From: Pectobacterium polaris
GTDB lineage: Bacteria > Pseudomonadota > Gammaproteobacteria > Enterobacterales > Enterobacteriaceae
Reading direction: 5' to 3'
NCBI RefSeq assembly: GCF_002307355.1
Contig: NZ_CP017481.1
Span: 4,340,001-4,404,000, forward strand
Length of the DNA: 64,000 nt
Of this stretch, positions 30,845 to 41,251 are shown one piece after another; the stretch's first letter is position 1, and each line of letters begins with the position of its first letter. The position numbers and the translations under genes are program-made. The notes below the pieces were generated by a model that saw only the letters and a list, made by a program, of their open reading frames with translations, did no database searches and was not told the origin of the DNA.

Positions 30845-32872
30845 GTGACCAACCTCCCCATCCAACACGCGTCGTTAAGTTGGAACGCTCAGGGTACACC
30901 TGTATCGCAACAGTTTGATGACGTCTATTTTTCGAATCAGGATGGGTTGGCAGAAACCCGTTATGTGTTTTTAAAGGGCAATCAGTTTCCTGAGCGTTTC
31001 GCCACGCACCCGCGCGCAGCCTGCGTGATAGCGGAAACAGGCTTTGGCACTGGCCTGAACTTTCTGACGCTGTGGCAGGCTTTTGCCGACTTTCGTCAAC
31101 AACAGCCACAGGCGACCTTGCGACACCTGCATTTCATTAGCTTCGAGAAATTCCCTCTGCGTCGGCATGATTTGGCTGCCGCACACGCACAGTGGCCGGA
31201 GCTGGCCGCATTCGCAGATGAACTACGTGAGCAATGGCCGCTAGCGCTGCCGGGCTGTCATCGTCTGATTCTGGCGCAAGGCACTATCACGCTCGATCTG
31301 TGGTTCGGTGACGTTAACGTCTTACTGCCTGAGCTGGATGAGACTCAGAATCATCAGGTCGACGCCTGGTTTCTGGACGGCTTCGCGCCTTCCAAGAACC
31401 CGGATATGTGGACAGATAACCTGTTTCAGGCAATGGCTCGTCTGTGCCGTAAAGAAGGTACGTTCGCCACCTTTACCGCCGCAGGATTTGTGCGTCGCGG
31501 TCTGCAACAGGCGGGGTTTCAGGTCAGTAAAGTCAAAGGATTCGGGCAGAAGCGTGAGATGCTGAGCGGCATTCTTCCCGACACGCTTCCCGTCACCTCG
31601 CCGACGCCGTGGTATTCGCGCCCTGCCGCCAGCACGACTGACGATATTGCGATTATCGGCGGCGGCATCGCCAGTGTGCTCACTGCACTGGCTCTGCAAC
31701 GGCGCGGTGCAAACGTCACGCTCTACTGCGCGGAAGCACAGCCTGCTACGGGCGCATCCGGCAATCGTCAGGGGGCGCTGTATCCTCTGCTGAATAACCG
31801 GCACGATGCCGTGTCCCGCTTTTTCTCTCTCGCCTTTGACTTTGCCCACCGCAGCTATACCGCGCTGGCACAGCAGGGTTTGGCGTTTGAGCATCAGTGG
31901 TGCGGCGTCAGCCAGCTCGCCTGGGATGAAAAAAGTGCGCGTAAAATCGAGCAGATTCTGCAAGGCGAATGGCCGGAAGCGCTGGTCGTCAGCGTAGATG
32001 CGCAGCAACTGGAAAATCAGAGCGGCCTGAATCCCGGCGTAAACGGCATCACTTATCCTGACGGCGGCTGGCTGTGCCCAGCAGAACTGACAGCTTCTGC
32101 ACTGAAGCAGGCAGAGCAGAACGGTCTGTCGGTACAGATGAGTACTACCGTTTCCGCATTAGACAAAACGGACGGCGGCTGGGCGCTCACCCTGAGTACT
32201 GGCAAGCAGGTAAACCATGCGGTCGTGGTGCTGGCAAATGGTCATCACATTACCGACTGGCCACAGACCTCCCACTTACCTGCTTATGCCGTGCGCGGGC
32301 AGGTCAGCCATGTTCCGACCAACCCGGTGCTAGGGCAGCTCAAACAGGTTCTATGCTACGACGGCTATCTGACACCGGTGAGTCCGCAGCATCAGACGCA
32401 CTGCATCGGGGCGAGCTATTTACGGGGTGAAACACACTGTGATTATCGAGAAAACGAGCAGCAAGACAACCGCCAACGGCTGCTGAATTGTTTGCCTGAC
32501 GCAGACTGGGCGAAAACGGTCGATGTCAGCGATGCGCAGGCGCGTCAGGGCGTCCGCTGCGCGCTGCGCGACCATTTGCCGCTATTAGGCGCGGTGCCAG
32601 ACTATGAACAAACGCTAACCGAGTATGAAGACCGACTGCATCCTCAACACCGTACCGACGCGGTGCCAAACGCACCCTATTGGCAGGATCTGTTTATTAT
32701 CGGTGCGTTAGGCTCACGCGGCCTGTGCTCTGCTCCACTCGCAGCAGAAATTTTGGCCTCACAGATGTATGGCGAACCGCTACCGCTGGACCGCGATACG
32801 CTCGCCGCACTCAACCCAAATCGTTTCTGGATAAGAAAACTGCTGAAAGGTAAACCCGTAGCTCAGGATTAA
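30845..32872 (+). CDS. mnmC: Bifunctional tRNA mnm5s2U34 enzyme
   Basis: 675 codons from GTG 30845; a TTG at 30824 would add seven residues, but alignment with E. coli MnmC supports the GTG. N-terminal methyltransferase ([34 protein letters not shown]) and C-terminal FAD oxidase ([31 protein letters not shown]). Removes carboxymethyl and methylates in the final two steps of wobble uridine modification. Ends [10 protein letters not shown] as in E. coli. Divergent from fabB. Confidence 0.96.
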   Translation: MTNLPIQHASLSWNAQGTPVSQQFDDVYFSNQDGLAETRYVFLKGNQFPERFATHPRAACVIAETGFGTGLNFLTLWQAFADFRQQQPQATLRHLHFISFEKFPLRRHDLAAAHAQWPELAAFADELREQWPLALPGCHRLILAQGTITLDLWFGDVNVLLPELDETQNHQVDAWFLDGFAPSKNPDMWTDNLFQAMARLCRKEGTFATFTAAGFVRRGLQQAGFQVSKVKGFGQKREMLSGILPDTLPVTSPTPWYSRPAASTTDDIAIIGGGIASVLTALALQRRGANVTLYCAEAQPATGASGNRQGALYPLLNNRHDAVSRFFSLAFDFAHRSYTALAQQGLAFEHQWCGVSQLAWDEKSARKIEQILQGEWPEALVVSVDAQQLENQSGLNPGVNGITYPDGGWLCPAELTASALKQAEQNGLSVQMSTTVSALDKTDGGWALTLSTGKQVNHAVVVLANGHHITDWPQTSHLPAYAVRGQVSHVPTNPVLGQLKQVLCYDGYLTPVSPQHQTHCIGASYLRGETHCDYRENEQQDNRQRLLNCLPDADWAKTVDVSDAQARQGVRCALRDHLPLLGAVPDYEQTLTEYEDRLHPQHRTDAVPNAPYWQDLFIIGALGSRGLCSAPLAAEILASQMYGEPLPLDRDTLAALNPNRFWIRKLLKGKPVAQD

Positions 32873-33281
32873 TAAACTATCTCTTCACAGACAAACGGCC
32901 TCTTGTGCACAAATGCCACGACTTGTAATAGTTTTTGCCAGAATCCGGCTTAAAAAATTATGCAGCGGTGAGCTTGGCCGCCGAGTGAGCGACAGGACGT
33001 CGCGAAAACCAGTGCCGCGTCGGGAACGCGTCACTGGTGGCTCGATTAGCGGTCATGAACACCGATGGCACCGCGAAGCGGCATAATTTAGCCGGGAGCC
33101 TGGGTTCGCAGGGCGGCGGCGACTGAGCGCCATGCGTCGGGCGCATATACGGTATCGCATATGAATAGCAGCAGTGTGGCGCACGAAACTGTCTCTGAGT
33201 CTGCATAGGAATGTAACTGAGAGACAGTGAGTAGGGAGCGGTCATAACGAGTTCGGCTAAACTCATTCTAAACAATTCAAG
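32873..33281. other. Gene-poor region in place of yfcJ; possible dispersed repeat
   Basis: 409 GC-rich bases between mnmC and yfcL, where E. coli has the transporter gene yfcJ. On the minus strand 32958-33275 is open for 105 codons (ending SRRPVAHSAAKLTAA), without a good ribosome site or recognisable domain; I recall similar small ORFs dispersed in soft-rot genomes but cannot verify this. A stem ACTGTCTCT/AGAGACAGT lies near 33187-33227. Confidence 0.4.
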
Positions 33282-33566
33282 CTAGTGGGTACTATTCTGC
33301 GCCTGCTGGAACAGACGTTCCCACATCCCGTTAACCAGTACCTGATCCGGTGGTGACAGCTCACCGTTTTTGATGGCGTTATTAATGCTGTCGCTAACGC
33401 GCAGATGCAGTGCTTCAAGCGTGTGTTCTCCATGCTCTTCCGCTTCTGCCACCGACACCGTCAGATGACCACGCAAATAGCCGCCGGCAAACAGTTCATC
33501 GTCGCTGGCATGCTCTACCATGTCATCAATCAGCGCCAGAATGCGCGTTTCAAATTCTGCGATCAT
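33282..33566 (-). CDS. yfcL: YfcL family protein
   Basis: 94 codons matching E. coli YfcL ([36 protein letters not shown] region, ending near WERLFQQAQ). Small soluble helical protein of unknown function. First residues and stop align with the family. Likely operon with epmC and yfcA as in E. coli. Confidence 0.93.
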   Translation of the reverse strand: MIAEFETRILALIDDMVEHASDDELFAGGYLRGHLTVSVAEAEEHGEHTLEALHLRVSDSINNAIKNGELSPPDQVLVNGMWERLFQQAQNSTH

Positions 33567-33599
33567 TTCTTATCCTCAAATTTTTGCGGTTCCCGCGCA

Positions 33600-34145
33600 T
33601 CACAGATCGGCTGGATACGGGAAGCTCGCCGCCGTCAGCGGTGGCGTATTGTAAAACGATTGTAATGCACGAATAAAGCTGGCCGGACGCGCGGGAATCC
33701 CCTCTTCCAGATACTGCATCACTTGTGCATGCACGCGCCGCTGGAAATCAATACGGTCCGGCTCGCAGTCGCCGTTCAGGTTGTCGCAGCTGACGTTAAA
33801 CGGAAAGCCTGCGGCGACACAGAACAGCCAGTCGAAGGCCTGCGGTTTGATTTCCACCACTTCAAACTGGCTTTGCGTCGAGGCATCGCGGCCATCTGGG
33901 CAGTACCAGTAGCCGAAATCGACCTGCAAGCGCCGCTGGGCACCCGCAATGCACCAGTGAGAAATCTCGTGTAGCGCGCTGGCATAAAAACCGTGGGCAA
34001 ACACAATCCGGTGATACGGAATATCATCATCCGCTGGCAGATAAATCGGCTCATCATCGCCTTTTACCAGACGGGTATTGTATTCATCGCCAAAGCAATC
34101 ATTAAAAATATCAATCAGCTGTTGATAATGGTGCGTCGTTGTCAT
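33600..34145 (-). CDS. epmC: Elongation factor P hydroxylase
   Basis: 181 codons from the ATG at 34145 (MTTTHHYQQL), the E. coli EpmC length. Hydroxylates the beta-lysyl modification on EF-P. Metal-site-like HEISHWCIAG and the segment FGYWYCPDGRDA are conserved. An in-frame ATG at 34163 would add six residues; neither start has a clear ribosome site, so the choice rests on family length. Confidence 0.92.
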   Translation of the reverse strand: MTTTHHYQQLIDIFNDCFGDEYNTRLVKGDDEPIYLPADDDIPYHRIVFAHGFYASALHEISHWCIAGAQRRLQVDFGYWYCPDGRDASTQSQFEVVEIKPQAFDWLFCVAAGFPFNVSCDNLNGDCEPDRIDFQRRVHAQVMQYLEEGIPARPASFIRALQSFYNTPPLTAASFPYPADL

Positions 34146-34172
34146 GTTATCTGTTGTTATCATAATTTGTTG

Positions 34173-34973
34173 TTATAAAAACTGTCCCAGCCAAACGGCA
34201 ATTTCGTGCCCGTGGCTGTCATAAATCAGCTTGCTGCTCATAATGGCGGAAACCAGCACCAGCATAGGACGAATCAGCTTTTGCCCTTTCGTCATCACCA
34301 TTTTGGCCCCCAGCCGCGCACCGAGGATTTGCCCGATCAGCATGACGCCGCCGACCACCCAGACCACTTTTCCGCCGAGCATAAAAAACAGCAGCCCGCC
34401 GAAGTTGGAGGTAAAATTCAGGATTTTGGCATGCGCCGTCGCTTTTGCCAGATTGAAACCATACAGAGTGACAAAGGCCAGCGCGTAAAACGATCCGGCA
34501 CCGGGGCCGAAGAAACCGTCATAAAAACCGACACAACTGCCTGCCACAATCGCAAACGGAAGTGGCGACAGACGACGCTGCCGATCTTCATCGCCGATTT
34601 TTGGCGTTAATAAAAAGTAGAGACCGATGCCAATAATCAGTAATGGCAGCAGTTGGCGCAGAAAATCAGCATTGATCTGCTGGATCAGCCAGGCACCAAA
34701 GGTCGAGCCGACAAACGTCAGCGCAATCGCCAGCTTCTGCTCGCCTAGATTCACCGCACGGCGGCGGATGAAATACAGGCTGGCGGAAAAGGATCCGCCG
34801 ACGGCCTGAAGTTTATTCGTTGCCAGCGCCTGCGCCGGGGATAAACCCGCCGCCAGCAAGGCAGGGATCGTCAATAAGCCGCCCCCGCCCGCAATCGAAT
34901 CAATGAACCCTGCCAATGCCCCGACAAAAAACAGTACGGCCAGCATTTCTGGCCCAAGAACTAACCAGTCCAT
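34173..34973 (-). CDS. yfcA: TSUP-family membrane transporter YfcA
   Basis: 266 codons, about eight membrane segments, TauE/SafE family. Visible motifs: FIDSIAGGGGLLTIPALL near the N-terminus and GFYDGFFGPGAGSF in the second repeat. Probably exports or imports a small organic or sulfur-containing anion; substrate unknown. Co-directional with epmC and mepA. Confidence 0.92.
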   Translation of the reverse strand: MDWLVLGPEMLAVLFFVGALAGFIDSIAGGGGLLTIPALLAAGLSPAQALATNKLQAVGGSFSASLYFIRRRAVNLGEQKLAIALTFVGSTFGAWLIQQINADFLRQLLPLLIIGIGLYFLLTPKIGDEDRQRRLSPLPFAIVAGSCVGFYDGFFGPGAGSFYALAFVTLYGFNLAKATAHAKILNFTSNFGGLLFFMLGGKVVWVVGGVMLIGQILGARLGAKMVMTKGQKLIRPMLVLVSAIMSSKLIYDSHGHEIAVWLGQFL

Positions 34974-35025
34974 AATTATTTTTTATCTCGCGACATAGTT
35001 ATCTGTTATCTCGCATAGTGACTCG

Positions 35026-35871
35026 TTATCTCGCGGCAAAATGTCTGTCGAGCAGTGCCTGACAAGATGGAGGCAACGGCGGCGGCGTGGTTTTTTCCGG
35101 GGCTTCGGTACTCGGCTGTTTTGGCTGGAACCAGCTGGTTAACTCGGCACCGCACCCGTCACCGACAGGTGGTTCGTCCTGATCCTGACACTCAAGGCTG
35201 TCCGCCGGGCAGCGCAGGCGCACATGCATATGTGCACGGTGTGCAAACCAAGGGCGAACTTTGCGCAGCCAGTCACGATCGTGACCCGCTTCAACACACA
35301 GCTGTTTTTTAATCGCCGGATTAACGAAGATGCGCGTTACGTCGCTATCCAGCGCAGCGGTTTTGATCAGGGTGGTGATTTCCGGTCGCCAAACGCGCGG
35401 ATTAACGTTCAGTCCGCTGGCGTTAACCAAGTCGATAGGCTGCGGCTTCAGCAACTGCTGCTCGCTCCAACGCTGTCTGGGCAATTGCAGCCAGATGTCG
35501 ACATCCAGCCCGGATTGGTGACTGGCGTGGCCGCTGCTGAAACGTCCACCGACAGGCATGCCCATATCCCCCACCAGCACATTACCGGAGGTCGTACGCT
35601 TAACCTCGTTGCTCAGGCGGTGAATAAACGCCAGAAGATCGGGGTGACCGAAATAGCGGCGCTGATCGACGCGCATCACCTGATAATCCAGCGACTGCAA
35701 TGGCAGCGGCTGGGCACCGATGATACAGCCATTGGAAAAACTACCAATTGACTGTGACGTACCCGCGACCGGATGCGTTATCTCCTGCCAGGGCGTTTTC
35801 GCCCATGCGACATTCGACAACAACGGCGCGCTCAGTGCCAGCGCGAGAACCCCGATTAACCCTTGTTTCAT
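35026..35871 (-). CDS. mepA: Penicillin-insensitive murein endopeptidase
   Basis: 281 codons, signal peptide ending near SNVAWA. Cleaves D-Ala-meso-DAP cross-links in periplasmic peptidoglycan. LAS-type metallopeptidase: [20 protein letters not shown] (metal His and Asp) and AHMHVRL. Proline-rich C-terminal tail. Follows aroC by 6 bases, so co-transcription with prmB-aroC is likely. Confidence 0.95.
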   Translation of the reverse strand: MKQGLIGVLALALSAPLLSNVAWAKTPWQEITHPVAGTSQSIGSFSNGCIIGAQPLPLQSLDYQVMRVDQRRYFGHPDLLAFIHRLSNEVKRTTSGNVLVGDMGMPVGGRFSSGHASHQSGLDVDIWLQLPRQRWSEQQLLKPQPIDLVNASGLNVNPRVWRPEITTLIKTAALDSDVTRIFVNPAIKKQLCVEAGHDRDWLRKVRPWFAHRAHMHVRLRCPADSLECQDQDEPPVGDGCGAELTSWFQPKQPSTEAPEKTTPPPLPPSCQALLDRHFAAR

Positions 35872-35877
35872 TATTTT

Positions 35878-36963
35878 TTACCAGCGAGGTACCTGACTGT
35901 TCACATCCCCACACTGTGCGCGTTGGCGCAGCAGGTGATCCATTAACACAATCGCCATCATGGCTTCGGCAATCGGCACCGCGCGAATACCCACACACGG
36001 ATCGTGACGCCCACGCGTAACCATTTCAGTCGCTTCACCCTGACGGTTGATCGTTTTCCCCGGCACCATAATGCTGGAGGTCGGCTTCAACGCCAGATGC
36101 GCAACGATATTCTGACCGCTGCTGATCCCGCCCAAGATGCCGCCAGCGTGATTGCTTTGGAAACCGTCCGGCGTGATTTCATCTCGGTTTTCGCTGCCAC
36201 GCTTGGTGACAACCGCAAAGCCATCGCCAATTTCGACGCCTTTTACGGCGTTGATGCTCATCAGTGCGTGAGCCAAGTCAGCATCCAGACGGTCAAAGAC
36301 CGGCTCGCCTAATCCGACAGGCACCGATTCCGCCACGACGCTGACCTTCGCCCCGATGGAATCGCCTTCTTTTTTCAGCGCCCGCATCAGTTCATCCAGG
36401 GCTTCCAGCTTGTCGATATCCGGGCAGAAGAACGGGTTTTGCTCAACCTGTTCCCAATCTTTCAGCTCGCAGGTGACATCGCCGATCTGCGACAGATAGC
36501 CACGTATCTTCACACCATGTTGCTGTTGCAGGTATTTCTTCGCAATCGCACCCGCGGCAACGCGCATCGCCGTTTCACGCGCGGAAGAGCGGCCACCACC
36601 ACGGTAATCACGTTGACCGTATTTTTGCTCATAGGTGTAATCGGCATGGCCGGGGCGAAAGACGTCTTTAATCGCACCGTAATCCTGAGAACGCTGGTCG
36701 GTATTTTCAATCAACAGGCCAATACTGGTCCCTGTTGTCACGCCTTCAAAAACGCCGGACAGAATCTTGACCTGATCGAGTTCGCGGCGCTGCGTCGTAT
36801 AACGGGAGGTCCCCGGACGACGGCGATCCAAATCGTGTTGCAGATCCGCTTCCGTTAGCGGGATGCCCGGCGGTACGCCGTCAACAATACATCCCAGAGC
36901 AATACCGTGGGATTCACCAAATGTAGTGACGCGGAAAAATTGCCCAATACTGTTGCCTGCCAT
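35878..36963 (-). CDS. aroC: Chorismate synthase
   Basis: 361 codons from the second Met ([12 protein letters not shown]), exact E. coli length. Last step of the shikimate pathway: EPSP to chorismate, FMNH2-dependent. Motifs [33 protein letters not shown] and [14 protein letters not shown]. The leader between prmB and aroC contains the intact 183-bp structured repeat. Confidence 0.98.
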   Translation of the reverse strand: MAGNSIGQFFRVTTFGESHGIALGCIVDGVPPGIPLTEADLQHDLDRRRPGTSRYTTQRRELDQVKILSGVFEGVTTGTSIGLLIENTDQRSQDYGAIKDVFRPGHADYTYEQKYGQRDYRGGGRSSARETAMRVAAGAIAKKYLQQQHGVKIRGYLSQIGDVTCELKDWEQVEQNPFFCPDIDKLEALDELMRALKKEGDSIGAKVSVVAESVPVGLGEPVFDRLDADLAHALMSINAVKGVEIGDGFAVVTKRGSENRDEITPDGFQSNHAGGILGGISSGQNIVAHLALKPTSSIMVPGKTINRQGEATEMVTRGRHDPCVGIRAVPIAEAMMAIVLMDHLLRQRAQCGDVNSQVPRW

Positions 36964-37282
36964 CACAACTCCTTCGCATGTGTTCTGTTTCTGCCTTACC
37001 GTCTAAACGGTAAGGCGAATAAATATCGTTATGACCGTTTAATCACGGCTGCTGACAGAGGTCGTTGAGCGGGAGTAACGGATAGATCGTAAAGACGCTG
37101 CAAGTACATCCCTGTAAGCTCGGATTGCGCAGATATGAATCTCATCCCTGAGATTCACCCTTGCAGGGCCGTCGCAAGCGACGTTCAAAAACGCTCCTGA
37201 CGTTTTTGTCCCTGGCGCAAACGCTTTACTCTTCTATTCCGTTACTTCCGCCCCCACTTCGCAAATAGGTTTATCAACTATC
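36964..37282. other. aroC-prmB intergenic region
   Basis: 319 bases, more than half of it the structured repeat at 37069-37251. No coding potential beyond that. Confidence 0.8.
37069..37251. repeat. 183-bp structured repeat, copy 2 (intact)
   Basis: Terminal inverted repeats GCGGGAGTAACGGATAGA and (complement of right end) GCGGAAGTAACGGAATAGA. Internal stems GAATCTC/GAGATTC, CGTCGC/GCGACG, AAAAACG/CGTTTTT and CCCTGTAAG with CTTGCAGGG. About 95 percent alike to copy 1 outside the ends. It contains the uninterrupted target GCAAGTACATCCCTGTAAG (37100-37118), the site occupied by the insertion sequence in copy 1. MITE-like: non-coding, inverted ends. Confidence 0.9.
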
Positions 37283-38215
37283 CTAATCACGGTAAGCGCT
37301 AAAGTGCGCTTTGCAATCGACCAGCTGTGATTGCGTTAGCATAAACACGCCGTCACCGCCGTTATCAAATTCCAGCCAGGTGAACGGGATTTCTGGGTAT
37401 TGATCGATCAGGTGCACCATGCTGTTGCCCACTTCGCAAATCAGCACGCCGTCGTCGCTCAGATAATCTGGCGCACAGGCCAGAATACGACGCACCAGAT
37501 CCAGACCGTCGTTACCCGCCGCCAGCCCCAGTTCAGGCTCAAAACGGAATTCCTGCGGCAGATCGAACATATCTTCTTCATCCACGTACGGTGGATTAGT
37601 CACGATTAAATCATAGCGAATCGCCGGTAAATCGCGGAACAGATCAGAGCGAATCGGCGTCACGCGGTATTCCAGACCGTGCTGCTGAATATTTTGCTCG
37701 GTTACCGCCAGCGCATCGTTGGAGATATCGACCGCATCGACTTCCGCTTCTGGGAACGCCTGAGCGCAGGCAATAGCAATACAGCCGCTGCCCGTGCACA
37801 GATCCAGAATATGGTTTGGCGTTTTTGGCAGTTGCTCATCAAAATAGTTGTTGATCAGCTCACCGATAGGAGAGCGCGGCACCAGCACGCGTTCATCCAC
37901 GTAGAATTCCAGGCCGCAGAACCAGGCCTTGTTGGTCAGATAGGCAACCGGGATACGCTCATTGACGCGGCGAATCACGCGTTCAACAATGCGCTGCCGT
38001 TCGCTGGTGATCAGACGGGACGTGTACATATCTTCAGGAATATCGAACGGCAGATACAGGCTAGGCAATACCAGCTGTATGGCTTCATCCCAGGGATTAT
38101 CCGTCCCGTGGCCGTAATAGACGTTGGCTGCGTTAAACCGGCTAACAGCCCAGCGCAACATATCCTGAATGGTATGAAGTTCACTGACGGCCTCATCGAC
38201 GAAAATTTTGTCCAA
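37283..38215 (-). CDS. prmB: 50S ribosomal protein L3 glutamine methyltransferase
   Basis: 310 codons from a TTG at 38215, exact E. coli PrmB length. The TTG is supported by a strong GGAGG seven bases upstream, and the next residues DKIFVDEAV align with the E. coli start. N5-methylates a Gln of uL3. NPPY motif in [17 protein letters not shown] motif [13 protein letters not shown]. Heads the prmB-aroC-mepA group. Confidence 0.96.
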   Translation of the reverse strand: MDKIFVDEAVSELHTIQDMLRWAVSRFNAANVYYGHGTDNPWDEAIQLVLPSLYLPFDIPEDMYTSRLITSERQRIVERVIRRVNERIPVAYLTNKAWFCGLEFYVDERVLVPRSPIGELINNYFDEQLPKTPNHILDLCTGSGCIAIACAQAFPEAEVDAVDISNDALAVTEQNIQQHGLEYRVTPIRSDLFRDLPAIRYDLIVTNPPYVDEEDMFDLPQEFRFEPELGLAAGNDGLDLVRRILACAPDYLSDDGVLICEVGNSMVHLIDQYPEIPFTWLEFDNGGDGVFMLTQSQLVDCKAHFSAYRD

Positions 38216-38386
38216 GGGTGTCCTCCGCAGACAGTTCTGAATGGGAAATTGGCGCTTAGTTTGCCATGAAGCCCGCGACAAATCAGCAGATATAACCGAC
38301 TGAACGCGCCCCGATACAGACTTTTATTTAGCGACAGCGGGGAGACAAGGTAAACTGATCGAATGTTGACGCAAGATGAATGAAAC

Positions 38387-38929
38387 ATGAGTAATAAATT
38401 TTCGCTGAATGACGACGAATTACAGCTTTTTCGCACGTCAATCACTGGCACAAAAAAATTGCGTCAGGATACCTATACCCATAAACCGCTGCGCAAAAAA
38501 CCGGGCGAATTACCCGCCAAACGGGCATTACAGGAGCAGGTTGATGCCAGTTTCTATTTTTCGGATGAATTTCAGCCACAGCTGGATGCAGAAGGCCCGA
38601 CGCGCTATATCCGTCCGGGTGCTAGCCCCTATGAATTGAAGAAGCTTCGACGAGGAGATTATTCACCGGAGCTGTTTCTGGATTTGCATGGCCTGACGCA
38701 GCTTCAGGCGAAGCAGGAATTGGGCGCGCTGCTAGCGGCCTGTCGGCGGGAGTATGTTTACTGCGCCTGTGTGATGCACGGGCACGGCAAACATATACTT
38801 AAGCAACAAACGCCACTCTGGCTGGCACAGCACCCTGACGTGCTGGCTTTTCATCAGGCACCGAAAGAATTTGGTGGGAGTGCCGCGCTGCTGGTGTTGG
38901 TGGCGTTGGAAGCCCCTTCGCTTGAATAA
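38387..38929 (+). CDS. smrB: Ribosome rescue nuclease SmrB
   Basis: 180 codons matching E. coli SmrB, which cleaves mRNA at collided ribosomes. C-terminal Smr domain with [15 protein letters not shown] and [13 protein letters not shown]. Basic N-terminal extension, as in the family, for ribosome contact. Divergent from prmB. Confidence 0.95.
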   Translation: MSNKFSLNDDELQLFRTSITGTKKLRQDTYTHKPLRKKPGELPAKRALQEQVDASFYFSDEFQPQLDAEGPTRYIRPGASPYELKKLRRGDYSPELFLDLHGLTQLQAKQELGALLAACRREYVYCACVMHGHGKHILKQQTPLWLAQHPDVLAFHQAPKEFGGSAALLVLVALEAPSLE

Positions 38930-38943
38930 GCTCATCCTTCTTC

Positions 38944-38982
38944 AAAAAACGATGAGGCGTGTAAGTTCATTACACGCCTCAT
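38944..38982 (-). terminator. Terminator between smrB and sixA
   Basis: 13-bp stem ATGAGGCGTGTAA/TTACACGCCTCAT; on the minus strand it ends in CGTTTTTTG, so it best serves sixA but may also stop smrB. Confidence 0.8.
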
Positions 38983-39016
38983 ACCGTATGAATTCAGGAA
39001 TGTGGAGTTAGTCGTA

Positions 39017-39499
39017 TCAGGATTTCGCGTTCAGTTGGGCCGGGCTGACTTGCCAGTGCAGAACGCCATGACCGGATTCCGCTTCCACTTTCACGCAGGC
39101 AATAGCAGATGTAGCGAACATCGGCGCAGTTTCATTCTGGCATAATTCAGCAACCAGATAGCCCACCAGCGGCAGATGCGACACAACCAGTACCGCCCCC
39201 ACGCCTTCTCTCGCCAGCGTTTGCAGATAATAGCTGACAAGCTGGGCGTCACCACCGGGCGTCAGCTCATTCAGGCAATCCGCTTCTTCCGGCAACGGCA
39301 GCGCTTTTTTCACCACCTCGAGCGTTTGCTGGGCGCGCAAATAAGGGCTCACCAGAACGCGCTCAATATCGATATTTTGCTCATTCAACCAACACGCCAT
39401 CTGGCGGGATTCATCACGACCAGCGTCGCTCAACGGCCGGACGGCATCACTCGCTGCATCAAGTACCGCATCACCATGACGCATTATCAACACTTGCAT
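39017..39499 (-). CDS. sixA: Phosphohistidine phosphatase SixA
   Basis: 160 codons, histidine-phosphatase superfamily with the RHGDA motif at residues 7-11 and SHLPLVGYL towards the C-terminus. In E. coli it dephosphorylates NPr of the nitrogen phosphotransferase system (and ArcB in vitro). In E. coli the fimbrial yfc cluster lies on the other side of sixA. Confidence 0.95.
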   Translation of the reverse strand: MQVLIMRHGDAVLDAASDAVRPLSDAGRDESRQMACWLNEQNIDIERVLVSPYLRAQQTLEVVKKALPLPEEADCLNELTPGGDAQLVSYYLQTLAREGVGAVLVVSHLPLVGYLVAELCQNETAPMFATSAIACVKVEAESGHGVLHWQVSPAQLNAKS

Positions 39500-39609
39500 A
39501 TTACACCGCTATGTTAATGAAATATATGATATATCCTCATACTTAGTGCTGTATGAGCATTGGCTTCTCTGCCATTTTGGCATACCTGCAATGTAAGCCA
39601 TATAAGGTA

Positions 39610-39642
39610 TATACCCTAAATCACTCAAGTATGACGGGTATA
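39610..39642. repeat. Residual ERIC element (33 bp)
   Basis: Starts TATACCCTAAATCACTCAAG and ends AGTATGACGGGTATA: the two ERIC ends with nearly all of the centre deleted. The remaining sequence still forms a hairpin. Confidence 0.75.
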
Positions 39643-40556
39643 ACCGCTTTATTGCTGTAGGTTACCTGAGTTTCTCGCTATGTAAACTCACCTGAGGTCA
39701 GGTTTAGGTAGAAAACGTCATCATACTTGCTTCCCAACCACAGACTACCCACTGAGATCTGCCGTGAATGCAACCCAATACTGTTATAACATTAACCATT
39801 CTGAAAACGCGTTGTTAGCACATCTATCGCTAATGGGTCAGTAATTGTAATGTATCAGCAAAGTTATGAGACTCGTCCACTCTCATTTCTCATCATTAAT
39901 TACATGATAAATAAAAAATTTATAGATATACGGCAGAATCTACCCACTCGAAATACATAACCATATCTTTATAATGGTCATTATGATCGCTTACAATAAA
40001 ATCAAAAAATAGGATACAGAATTCAACAATGAACAAAAAATCAGCATAAAACACTGATAAAATCAAAAATGTCGATTTCTTGCACTTTTTTAACGCATAT
40101 CAATTTTTGCGACATTGTTAAACAACCACTCTGGTTCTATCTTTATCTTAAATAGATCTTTTTTTACTATTCGTTTTTTATAAACAAGGTCATTACACAG
40201 AATATAACGCCATATAATTAAAATAGATTGCTCTTCTATTTATGGACGAATGTGCAATTCAGGATAAAGCTCGAAGAACGTCTCTGTTATTTATATGCCC
40301 GCAATTATTCACGCCACGGAAGATAAAATTAGTCATACGTTTTCTTTATAGCATTACCTTCACCATACGGAACGTACTGAAAGTAGTAGCGATATATTTC
40401 AGTAGTGCGACATTTTAGTGTCAGTGGTTCTGCCAATCAGGAAAGAGAATAAACGCTCTGTATTTTCCCGGTCGGTTAATCTATGCCATATAAATATCCG
40501 TACTGATTAAAACGACTCGTTATGATTACTTTGGTAATAGTCATTCTTGACGAGCT

Positions 40557-40590
40557 GTTTTCACGAAAATCAATGTGCTGTCGTGAAAAC
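40557..40590. promoter_or_regulatory. Perfect inverted repeat in the pilus leader
   Basis: GTTTTCACGA and TCGTGAAAAC, 10 bp each with a 14-nt gap, ending 43 bases before the pilin ATG. Could be an operator for a dimeric regulator or an mRNA hairpin; not decidable here. Confidence 0.5.
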
Positions 40591-40632
40591 ACATTCGATG
40601 AAAATAAGTGAGAGGCATATAAAGGAATCATT

Positions 40633-41181
40633 ATGAATTCTAAACGTATAGCATTACCTATTCTGGCCACACTATTTACCACATTCGGCCTATCCCCCAC
40701 CGCAAGCAGCGTGACGATTAGTGGTCAGATCCCTGTATCACTGACGATTACTTCCGCCTGCACAGTCAACAACGGGGGAGGCGCAGGCACTACATGGGGA
40801 ACAATCAACTTTGGCTCTCATTCCGATCTGACAGCCAGTATTGACTCTCAGGTTACCAGTGTCTCGGGCAACGGGATTACCGTCAGTTGCTCTGTTGGCA
40901 CACCGGCGACGTTGTACATCGGTGCGGGTGCAAACGCCACCGCCTCGCTACGCCGCTTAGCGCCGGGCACAGGAGCCTACAACGTCCCTTACCGTTTATA
41001 CAGTGATTCAACCCGCACGACCGAAATCACACTCAGTACTACAACCGGCATTGCCATTGTTGCAACGGGCAACCCACAGCCGGTTCCGGTGTATGCCCGT
41101 ATCCTGCCGTCAGATCAGACCGTGCTATCGCCCACCGCAGGGGCTTATACCGACACCGTCACTGCCACGATCGAATGGTAA
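40633..41181 (+). CDS. Spore coat U-domain pilin, major subunit candidate
   Basis: 182 codons. Signal peptide ending near SPTASS, then one SCPU (spore coat U) domain: a cysteine in the first strand (TSACTVNNGG), a second in VSCSVG, and the C-terminal strand AYTDTVTATIEW typical of archaic chaperone-usher pilins. Likely the main building block (CsuA/B-like). Position as first gene of the operon and a leader hairpin fit high expression. Confidence 0.85.
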   Translation: MNSKRIALPILATLFTTFGLSPTASSVTISGQIPVSLTITSACTVNNGGGAGTTWGTINFGSHSDLTASIDSQVTSVSGNGITVSCSVGTPATLYIGAGANATASLRRLAPGTGAYNVPYRLYSDSTRTTEITLSTTTGIAIVATGNPQPVPVYARILPSDQTVLSPTAGAYTDTVTATIEW

Positions 41182-41251
41182 TTTTTTACAGGCTGGCATG
41201 TTCGCATGCCAGCCTCTTTAGGGTCATTGATCCACAAGAAAAGGAGCCGTT

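Larger units (their letters stand above)
39500..40632. other. AT-rich intergenic region upstream of the pilus operon
   Basis: 1133 bases, markedly AT-rich, without a supported gene. Contains a 33-bp residual ERIC (39610-39642), a hairpin ATGATTAC/GTAATAGTCAT (about 40521-40544) and a perfect 10-bp inverted repeat (40557-40590) just before the first pilin gene. Probably the regulated promoter region of the pilus. Confidence 0.7.
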
